Of a DNA stretch of 9,494 nucleotides, positions 4,321-9,494 are shown one piece after another (position 1 is the stretch's first letter; each line of letters starts with the position of its first letter). The DNA is from Azohydromonas lata NBRC 102462 (GTDB lineage: Bacteria > Pseudomonadota > Gammaproteobacteria > Burkholderiales > Burkholderiaceae_C): positions 1 to 9,494 of the forward strand of contig CAMCTE010000100.1 of NCBI GenBank assembly GCA_945878385.1, written 5' to 3'. The notes under the pieces are model-generated. The model was not told the origin of the DNA. It saw only the letters and a program-made list of their open reading frames with translations, and searched no databases. The translations under genes and the position numbers were made by a program.

Positions 4321-4980
4321 GACGCACTGGCGCAGGAATTCGTGGCCTTCTCGGTGAAATCCGGTGTGCTGCGCTTCGGGGAATTCAAGACCAAGGCCGG
4401 GCGCCTGTCGCCCTACTTCTTCAACGCCGGCTTGTTCGATGACGGCGCCAAACTCGGCCGCCTCGCCGAATTCTATGCACGCCGCCTGGTGGCCTCGGGC
4501 CTGCAGTTCGACATGCTCTTCGGCCCGGCCTACAAGGGCATCACGCTGGCCGCGGCGGTGTCGGTGGAGCTGGCGCGCCTGGGCCACAACAAGCCCTTTG
4601 CCTACAACCGCAAGGAAGCCAAGGACCATGGCGAAGGCGGCACCCTGGTGGGCGCGCCGGTGCAGGGCCGTGTGCTCATCATCGACGACGTGATCAGCGC
4701 AGGCACCTCGGTGCGCGAATCCATCCAGATGATCGAAGCTGCGGGCGCCAAGCCCTGCGGCGTGACGATTGCGCTGGACCGCCAGGAGAAGGCCACCGAT
4801 GCCACCGGTGCCGATCAGCCCTGGAGTGCGGTGCAGTATGTGCAGCAGCAGATCGGCATGCCGGTGTGCGCCATTGCCTCTTTGGCCGACCTGTTGGACT
4901 ACTTGGCCCGTACGCAAGAAACCACGCTGCAGGCGCACCTGCCGGCGGTGCGGGCTTACCGCACGCGCTACGGTGTTTGA
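4315..4980 (+). CDS. pyrE: Orotate phosphoribosyltransferase
   Basis: PyrE condenses orotate with PRPP to give orotidine 5'-phosphate in de novo pyrimidine synthesis. The 221-aa product carries the PRPP-binding motif VLIIDDVISAGTS at 120-132, the flexible catalytic-loop region around YNRKEAKDHGEGG (97-109), the MLFGPAYKGI phosphate-contacting segment (67-76) and the N-terminal FKTKAGRLSPYFF orotate-side segment (24-36). The start is placed at GTG 4315: GGAGG lies nine bases upstream and VSDALAQEFVAF fits the family N-terminus. An ATG at 4279 in the same frame would add 12 residues translated from the tandem repeat and would overlap xthA, so it is less likely. It is divergent from xthA and followed 22 bases later by the hydrolase gene. 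Confidence 0.95.
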   Translation: MSDALAQEFVAFSVKSGVLRFGEFKTKAGRLSPYFFNAGLFDDGAKLGRLAEFYARRLVASGLQFDMLFGPAYKGITLAAAVSVELARLGHNKPFAYNRKEAKDHGEGGTLVGAPVQGRVLIIDDVISAGTSVRESIQMIEAAGAKPCGVTIALDRQEKATDATGADQPWSAVQYVQQQIGMPVCAIASLADLLDYLARTQETTLQAHLPAVRAYRTRYGV

Positions 4981-5002
4981 ATCACCAAAGCAGGCAGTGT
5001 CC

Positions 5003-5854
5003 ATGGCGGTGCAGGTGACCGAGCATGGTGTTCAAACGCCGCAGGGGCGTTTGTTTGCGCGGGTGTGGATGCCTGTGAACGCAGCGCCGGAGGGTGCCGC
5101 TAGCCCAACCATCCCCACCACCTCTGCCAGCCCTATCGAGCCCCATCTCGCAGGCGCCTTCGTCCTGCTGCACGATTCCTTGGGCTGCGTGGACCTGTGG
5201 CGCGATTTCCCTGAAACGCTGGCGCAGGCCACCGGCAAGCCCGTGGTGGCCTACGACCGCCTGGGTTATGGGCGCAGCGATGCTGCGCATGGCCTGCCGC
5301 CGGCCGATTTCGTCGCCCGCGAAGGCCAAGCCGGCCTGAGGCCCGTGCTGGATCAACTCCACATCAGCCGCGCCATCCTGCTGGGCCACAGCGTGGGCGG
5401 CGGCATGGCGGTGAACGCTGCGGTGCAGATGCCCGATCGCATCCAGGCCGTGATCACGGTGGCCGCACAGGCCTTCCCAGAAGACCGCACGCTCAAGGCG
5501 ATTGCCGAGGCCAAGGTGCAGTTTCAGGACGACGCGCAACTGGCCCGCCTGCGCAAGTACCACGGTGACAAGGCCCGCTGGGTGGTGGACGCCTGGACGG
5601 ACTCCTGGCTCAGCCCGGCCTTCGCTTCCTGGCATGTGCGCGATGTGCTGCCGCAGGTGCAGTGCCCCCTGTTCGCCCTGCACGGCGAACACGATGAGTA
5701 CGGCACGGCGGTGCACCCGCAGATTTATGCAGAGCTCAACGGCGGGCCTTCACGCATGCTGCTGTTGCCCAGCGCCTACCACCTGCCGCACCGTGAAAAG
5801 CCGGCCGAGGTGGCCGAGTTGGTGCGGGGGTTTGTGGCCGAGCAGTTGGGCTAG
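5003..5854 (+). CDS. Alpha/beta hydrolase
   Basis: A 283-aa alpha/beta-hydrolase-fold protein. The HDSLG segment at 57-61 resembles the oxyanion-hole motif, GHSVGG at 128-133 is the nucleophile elbow with Ser130, HGEHDEYG at 227-234 supplies the likely acid Asp231, and AYHLPH at 258-263 the likely His260 (or His263). No signal peptide is evident, so it is probably cytoplasmic. Residues about 27-50 form a Pro/Ala/Ser/Thr-rich insertion between the first strands that looks like a linker and is not typical. The substrate cannot be told from sequence; esterase, lactonase or C-C hydrolase are all possible. ATG 5003 is chosen for the MAVQVTEHGV beginning; an AGG eight bases upstream is a weak ribosome site. 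It probably shares a transcript with pyrE. Confidence 0.88.
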   Translation: MAVQVTEHGVQTPQGRLFARVWMPVNAAPEGAASPTIPTTSASPIEPHLAGAFVLLHDSLGCVDLWRDFPETLAQATGKPVVAYDRLGYGRSDAAHGLPPADFVAREGQAGLRPVLDQLHISRAILLGHSVGGGMAVNAAVQMPDRIQAVITVAAQAFPEDRTLKAIAEAKVQFQDDAQLARLRKYHGDKARWVVDAWTDSWLSPAFASWHVRDVLPQVQCPLFALHGEHDEYGTAVHPQIYAELNGGPSRMLLLPSAYHLPHREKPAEVAELVRGFVAEQLG

Positions 5855-5863
5855 TGCAGCCGC

Positions 5864-6259
5864 CTAGGAAATCAACGTCATTCCGGCTGTTTTTGCGGCG
5901 CGCACATCGAAGGTCATCGTTTGGGGGCACCCCGCGGCCGATGCGCTTCGTTCAATGAGGCAATCGGCGAAATCGGCGTTGCCATTGGCGTAGGCCCGCA
6001 GAGCCCGCGCCACCTGATCAACTTGGTCCACCAGCAATTGGCGTGATCGAAGGAGCAGGCTCAGGACCTGCGCAATCTGCAGGCGGGTGAGCTTGTAACT
6101 GGCCGAGAGTACCCATACCAACTCGACCACAGACACCAGAGAAACGAATCCCGGTTCCTCTGCCGTCAGACCTTCAATCAGATCGGTAGCCTTTGCCGCC
6201 TGTCGGGCGTCGTCCTGCATGATGTAACGCACCAGCACATTGGTATCCAACCCGACCAT
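5864..6259 (-). CDS. vapC: PIN-domain toxin (pair 3)
   Basis: A 131-aa PIN-domain RNase toxin. Asp5 in GLDTNVLVRY, Glu46 in SVVELVWVL, Asp96 and Asp99 in NADFADCLI, and Asp118 in TFDVRAA give a complete acidic metal site. The pattern (DTNVLVRY, VVELVWVL, DFADC) is the PIN subgroup that usually partners AbrB/SpoVT-type antitoxins, and such an antitoxin lies immediately upstream. Nine bases separate the antitoxin stop from this ATG, with CGAG as a weak ribosome site, so coupled translation is likely. The stop faces the hydrolase stop across only nine bases (convergent), with no clear terminator between them. Confidence 0.92.
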   Translation of the reverse strand: MVGLDTNVLVRYIMQDDARQAAKATDLIEGLTAEEPGFVSLVSVVELVWVLSASYKLTRLQIAQVLSLLLRSRQLLVDQVDQVARALRAYANGNADFADCLIERSASAAGCPQTMTFDVRAAKTAGMTLIS

Positions 6260-6268
6260 CTCGGGTGG

Positions 6269-6511
6269 CTACCGCGCTGAACCGCCGCGCGCGGCGATGG
6301 CACGGTTCATCTCATCGATTGACACGCGCTTGGGCGGTTTGCCGAACAAGCCCTTGAGTTCCGTGACCGAGCGATTGGCGGCAATGAAAAGGTACTGGCC
6401 TGGCTCGATCTGGACAAACTCGACTCGGTCTCCGGTATCGACAGACAAGGCCTGACGGACCTGAGCCGGAATCGTGATCTGACCTTTGGAAGTGACGGTA
6501 GCGGTGGACAT
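6269..6511 (-). CDS. vapB: AbrB/SpoVT-type antitoxin (pair 3)
   Basis: An 80-aa antitoxin whose residues about 4-46 are the swapped-hairpin AbrB DNA-binding domain: ATVTSKGQITIPAQVRQAL, then GDRVEFVQIEPGQYLFIA. The C-terminal part (about 47-80, ELKGLFGKPPKRVSIDEMNRAI) is the usual toxin-binding tail of VapB partners of this PIN subgroup. ATG 6511 is chosen because GGGAG stands seven bases upstream and MSTATVTSKGQ is the family beginning; a longer frame from 6568 would read through the operator. It precedes the PIN toxin in an antitoxin-first operon and probably represses its own promoter at the 20-base palindrome upstream. Confidence 0.92.
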   Translation of the reverse strand: MSTATVTSKGQITIPAQVRQALSVDTGDRVEFVQIEPGQYLFIAANRSVTELKGLFGKPPKRVSIDEMNRAIAARGGSAR

Positions 6512-6534
6512 GGCAGCTCTCCCTCTCTCTCTGT

Positions 6535-6554
6535 TCCTTACTTTAATGTAAGGA
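6535..6554. promoter_or_regulatory. Palindromic operator of TA pair 3
   Basis: TCCTTACTTTAATGTAAGGA is an inverted repeat with perfect 7-base arms around a 6-base A/T centre, 23 bases upstream of the antitoxin ATG. It covers the predicted -10 box, which is the expected position for repression by the AbrB-type antitoxin. Confidence 0.62.
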
Positions 6555-6568
6555 GACGAGTTGCTCAA
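6540..6568 (-). promoter_or_regulatory. Candidate sigma-70 promoter for TA pair 3
   Basis: On the minus strand TTGAGC (6568-6563) and TAAAGT (6545-6540) are 17 bases apart, each matching the consensus at four of six positions. The -10 box lies inside the palindromic operator. Transcription would begin roughly 20 bases before the AGGGAGA-type ribosome site. Its presence suggests the TA pair is not dependent on read-through from the upstream kinase gene, which ends at 6600. Confidence 0.45.
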
Positions 6569-6599
6569 CCAATCTTCGGGGCCACCCTAAGGTGGTGAA

Positions 6600-8114
6600 T
6601 CAATCGAAGTGCCGCGACAAGGCGTCCACCAACGTTTCCGCATGGAAGGGCTTGAGCACATGGCCGTCGATGCCGCTTTCCTGCAGCGAAAGCGCAACCG
6701 ACTGCGCATCGGTGCCCGAGACAGCGATCACGGGGACACGCCCCAGCCCGTCGATCTTGCGCAGTTCCCGGCAGGCCGCAAAACCGTTCATGCCGGTGAG
6801 TTCCAGGTCCATCAGCACGGCGTCGAGGTCGGTGTGCGGACCCTGCAGGTGCGCCAGGAAGTCCTCTGCACTGGCAAACGATAGTGCCGTGGCGCCTTCG
6901 GCCTCCACGATGCGCAAGGCCACCTCACGGCTCAAACGGGCGTCGTCCACCACTGCAATCAACAGGTTCTGCAGCCGAGTACCGGCCAGCTTGCGGGCTT
7001 GGGGAGGTGGCGTGGCCGTGTCTGTCCGGGCCGCGCGCGGCGGGGCCACTGGGGTCACCGGTACGGTGAACCAAAACTGAGCGCCCCGGCCGTGTAGGCT
7101 GTTGACGCCAATGGAGCCGCCCATCTGCTCCACGATCTGCCGGCAAAGATACAGGCCCAGGCCAGTGCCGCTGTTTTCCCCCAGGGCATCCGCCTTCGCC
7201 CGGGAATAGGGCTGGAACAGGCGCGCCTGTACAGCCTCGTCCAGGCCGGGGCCCTGGTCGCTGACGGTCAGCCGCAGCAGGGCCACAGTGCCCGCGCCTT
7301 GGTCCAGCCGTTCAGTGGTGATGCGAACCCCGCCAGCGGCACTGAACTTCACCGCATTGCTCACGAGGTTGACCAGCACCTGCTGCAGGCGCAGTTCATC
7401 CCCTTCAACCCAATCCAGAGGCGGTGGCGATGCCTCTACGGTCAACTGCGGCTTGTCGGTGGCCAGGGCTTGCCCTGTGCGCGCGACCCGTTCACACAGG
7501 TCTCTGAGGTTGAAGGGAGCGGTGGCCAACGCCAAGTGCCCCGCTTCAGCCTTGGCCAAGTCCAGGGTGTTGTTGACCAGGCCCAACACCAATTGCCCCG
7601 CGTGGCGGATGTCTTGCACCAGGGCGCGTTGCCGCGGGTTGAGTTCAGATTCATCCAACAGGTCGCCCAGGGCCACCACGGCCGACAAGGGGGAACGGAT
7701 TTCATGGCCAACCCGTGCGGCCCAGGGCACAGGCGTTTGGCCCGTGGCGGCTGGCGTTTGAACCTGTTCGAACAAGTCGTCCAGCCGCGATTGCACCTGC
7801 TGCACCTCCTGGCGCAGGCGTTCGATTTCTCCGCCATAGGCGTAGCGCGAGACGACGGCTGCGGCCAGCACGCCCGCCGTTGCCAAGACGGGGCCTGCCT
7901 CGTCAGTGAAGTGAACGCCGACTCCCGACCCTACCGCGATGGCTGCGATGGAGGCATCGTGGAACGCGCGGGTGGGGCCGCTATTGTGGGAGCCGGTGGC
8001 CAGCGGACGCCTTGCTGATTCATGGCTTCTATCGCGATCCATGGGTTTCAGGTATGAGAAAAATCTGCGCGAATATCGTAACCGCTGTGCACAGCACACA
8101 AACCAGCTTTTCAT
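6600..8114 (-). CDS. Hybrid sensor histidine kinase with C-terminal receiver domain
   Basis: From ATG 8114 the product is 504 aa. A hydrophobic hairpin at about 54-68 and 74-93 suggests two membrane helices with a very short external loop, followed by a coiled coil (about 96-119), the dimerisation/phosphoacceptor domain with His137 in GHEIRSPLS, and the ATPase domain with the N box VNLVSNAVKFS (Asn253), G1 box SDQGPGL (Asp286) and G2 box GTGLGLYL (316-323). A Pro/Ala linker leads to a receiver domain with Asp390/391, phosphoacceptor Asp436 in LMDLELTG, Ser466 and Lys488 in VLKPFH. No output or DNA-binding domain and no adjacent regulator gene are present, so the partner is elsewhere. The start is uncertain: TTG 8129 adds five residues, ATG 8042 removes 24. 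GGGGG three bases before ATG 8114 is a close but usable ribosome site. Confidence 0.9.
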   Translation of the reverse strand: MKSWFVCCAQRLRYSRRFFSYLKPMDRDRSHESARRPLATGSHNSGPTRAFHDASIAAIAVGSGVGVHFTDEAGPVLATAGVLAAAVVSRYAYGGEIERLRQEVQQVQSRLDDLFEQVQTPAATGQTPVPWAARVGHEIRSPLSAVVALGDLLDESELNPRQRALVQDIRHAGQLVLGLVNNTLDLAKAEAGHLALATAPFNLRDLCERVARTGQALATDKPQLTVEASPPPLDWVEGDELRLQQVLVNLVSNAVKFSAAGGVRITTERLDQGAGTVALLRLTVSDQGPGLDEAVQARLFQPYSRAKADALGENSGTGLGLYLCRQIVEQMGGSIGVNSLHGRGAQFWFTVPVTPVAPPRAARTDTATPPPQARKLAGTRLQNLLIAVVDDARLSREVALRIVEAEGATALSFASAEDFLAHLQGPHTDLDAVLMDLELTGMNGFAACRELRKIDGLGRVPVIAVSGTDAQSVALSLQESGIDGHVLKPFHAETLVDALSRHFD

Positions 8115-8190
8115 AGGCCCCCCTTGCAAGAGAGTGGCTTATGAAAGGCTCACCGAGTGAACTGGATGGGCAACCAGTGAAGCTGCAGCC

Positions 8191-8205
8191 GCCGCCCCCC
8201 GCGGC
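8191..8205 (-). terminator. GC-rich hairpin after gatB, weak terminator candidate
   Basis: GCCGC (8191-8195) pairs with GCGGC (8201-8205) around five C/G bases, eight bases beyond the gatB stop on the minus strand. A second small repeat, ACTGG at 8161-8165 with CCAGT at 8174-8178, follows. There is no T-run, so intrinsic termination is doubtful; the kinase gene begins 98 bases after gatB and may receive read-through. Confidence 0.25.
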
Positions 8206-8212
8206 AGGCGCA

Positions 8213-9494
8213 TCAGCCCAGCTTCTTCTTCAGCAATTCTCCGGCCTGCGCGGGATTGGCCTTGCCCTTGCTCGCCTTCATCACCTGCCCCACCAGGGCA
8301 TTGAAGGCCTTGTCCTTGCCGCTGCGGTATTCGGCCACCGACTTCTCGTTGGCGGCGATCACCTCGTCGACGATGGCTTCAAGGGCGCCGCTGTCGCTCA
8401 TCTGCTTGAGGCCCTTGGCCTCGATGAGCGCATCCACCGCAGCCGTGGCGGCGTCGATGCCATCGGCGGCCACGCCGGCTGCCCACACCTCGTCGAACAC
8501 CTGACGCGCCGAGTTGTTGGAGATGGTGCCGTCCTGCACGCGGCGGATCAGGGCGCCCAGCAGCACCGGTCCCACGGGGCAGGCGTCGATGTCGCCGCCG
8601 GTGGCGTTCAGCCGCTTGCTGATTTCGCCCATCACCCAGTTCGCTGCCAGCTTGGCCTGCCCGCACGCACCGCGCGCGGCTTCGTAATACCGCGCGGTGG
8701 CCAAGCTTTGCGTCATCATCTGCGCGTCGTATTCGGGCAGGCCGTCGTCGCGCACGAAGCGCGCGGCCATGGCGCCGGGCAACTCGGGCATCTCGCCGCG
8801 CACCCGTTCCACCCAAGCCGGCGCAATCACCAGCGGCGGCAGGTCGGGGTCGGGGAAGTAGCGGTAGTCGTGCGCGTCTTCCTTGGTGCGCATGGCGCGC
8901 GTTTCACCCGTGTCGGGGTTGAAGAGCACGGTGGCCTGCTGAATCTCGAAGCCGTCCTCGATCTGGTCGATCTGCCAGTTCACCTCATAGTCGATGGCCT
9001 GCTGCAGGAAGCGGAAGCTGTTGAGGTTCTTGATTTCACGACGCGTGCCGAAGGCATCCCCGGGGCGGCGCACGCTCACATTGGCGTCGCAGCGGAAGCT
9101 GCCTTCCTGCATATTGCCGTCGCAGATGCCCAGCCACACCACCAGGCCGTGCAGGGCACGCGCATAGGCCACGGCCTCGGCGCTGCTGCGCATCTCGGGC
9201 TCGCTCACAATTTCCAGCAGCGGCGTGCCGGCGCGGTTCAAGTCGATGCCCGAAGACTTCTCGCCATGCGGGCCGGCGAAGTCTTCGTGCAGGCTCTTGC
9301 CTGCGTCTTCTTCCAGGTGGGCACGCGTGAGGTTGATGCGCTTGGCCACACCATCCACCAGGATGTCCACATGCCCGCCCTGCACCACGGGAATCTCGTA
9401 TTGGCTGATCTGGTAGCCCTTGGGCAGGTCGGGGTAGAAGTAGTTCTTGCGCGCGAAGATCGACAGGGGCGCCACCTTGGCGCCCACTGCCAGC
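8213..9494 (-). CDS. gatB: Aspartyl/glutamyl-tRNA(Asn/Gln) amidotransferase subunit B (partial, N-terminus off the right edge)
   Basis: GatB carries the kinase/transamidation site of GatCAB, which converts Glu-tRNA(Gln) and Asp-tRNA(Asn) to the amide forms. About 427 codons are visible; the frame continues past 9494 (LAVGAKVAPLSIFARKNYF), so roughly the first 60 residues of a protein usually about 480-490 long are missing. Visible landmarks are YFYPDLPKGYQISQYE, LEEDAGKS, the family signature DLNRAGTPLLEIVSEPEM, QEGSFRCDANVSVR, EIKNLNSFRFLQQAI and DYRYFPDPDLPPL of the catalytic half. The C-terminal helical/YqeY-like tail follows (about the last 150 residues, ending MKASKGKANPAQAGELLKKKLG). 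It is intact within the window with no frameshift. gatC and gatA would be expected upstream, beyond the right edge. The hybrid kinase gene follows on the same strand. Confidence 0.97.
   Translation of the reverse strand, partial: LAVGAKVAPLSIFARKNYFYPDLPKGYQISQYEIPVVQGGHVDILVDGVAKRINLTRAHLEEDAGKSLHEDFAGPHGEKSSGIDLNRAGTPLLEIVSEPEMRSSAEAVAYARALHGLVVWLGICDGNMQEGSFRCDANVSVRRPGDAFGTRREIKNLNSFRFLQQAIDYEVNWQIDQIEDGFEIQQATVLFNPDTGETRAMRTKEDAHDYRYFPDPDLPPLVIAPAWVERVRGEMPELPGAMAARFVRDDGLPEYDAQMMTQSLATARYYEAARGACGQAKLAANWVMGEISKRLNATGGDIDACPVGPVLLGALIRRVQDGTISNNSARQVFDEVWAAGVAADGIDAATAAVDALIEAKGLKQMSDSGALEAIVDEVIAANEKSVAEYRSGKDKAFNALVGQVMKASKGKANPAQAGELLKKKLG

Noticed and set aside
4281..4394. 38-residue N-terminal extension of XthA
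   Set aside because: The extra residues translate the tandem repeat and the antisense of pyrE; MFRLVSLNLNG is the normal ExoIII beginning.
4132..5004. 290-codon minus-strand open frame opposite pyrE
   Set aside because: Long open antisense frames are common in GC-rich DNA; its product has no recognisable motif, while pyrE on the plus strand has the full motif set.
6575..6600. Intrinsic terminator after the histidine kinase gene
   Set aside because: CCACC and GGTGG can form a small hairpin at about 6582-6595, but the stem is five pairs and no T-run follows on the minus strand.
7299..8018. 239-codon plus-strand open frame opposite the histidine kinase
   Set aside because: It is a shadow of the kinase gene, whose H, N, G1, G2 and receiver motifs are all on the minus strand.

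Overview
The window looks like chromosomal DNA of a high-GC betaproteobacterium, most likely of the Comamonadaceae/Burkholderiales type. This is inferred from the protein character of PyrE, ExoIII and GatB and from strong G/C bias at third codon positions, not from a database search. The recognisable core is three housekeeping genes: gatB (right edge, minus, N-terminus cut off), xthA (exodeoxyribonuclease III, minus) and pyrE (orotate phosphoribosyltransferase, plus, divergent from xthA). Accessory genes lie between and beside them.

Layout from left to right. 1-389 (minus) is the N-terminal part of a secreted Cys/His-rich protein resembling CzcI-type metal-resistance accessory proteins; it is absent from a simple complete-ORF list because it runs off the edge. 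462-1104 (minus) is a type II toxin-antitoxin (TA) pair, ribbon-helix-helix (RHH) antitoxin plus PIN toxin. 1287-1933 (plus) is a second, divergent VapBC pair. 1952-2065 (minus) is a detached copy of the last 37 codons and stop of xthA. 2145-2746 (plus) is a HicAB pair, followed at about 2764-3452 by an unrecognised, probably once-secreted protein. 3477-4280 (minus) is full-length xthA. 4315-5854 (plus) holds pyrE and an alpha/beta hydrolase. 5864-6511 (minus) is a third PIN-toxin pair with an AbrB/SpoVT-type antitoxin. 6600-8114 (minus) is an orphan hybrid histidine kinase, and 8213-9494 (minus) is gatB.

Four TA modules therefore sit within about 6 kb, three of them contiguous, each from a different antitoxin or toxin subfamily. 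Three of the four control regions contain a clean inverted repeat over or next to a plausible promoter, and the fourth contains a 14-bp palindrome plus three 8-bp tandem units, all consistent with autoregulation by the antitoxin. The most informative structural feature is the pair of 114-bp direct repeats (1952-2065 and 3477-3590, ungapped, 100 of 114 bases identical by hand alignment) that bracket hicA, hicB and the hypothetical gene. They make this 1.4-kb segment look like a small cargo unit inserted at, or recombined into, the 3' end of xthA. No integrase, transposase, CRISPR array, tRNA or rRNA was seen. No stretch longer than about 210 bases lacks a gene or gene fragment.
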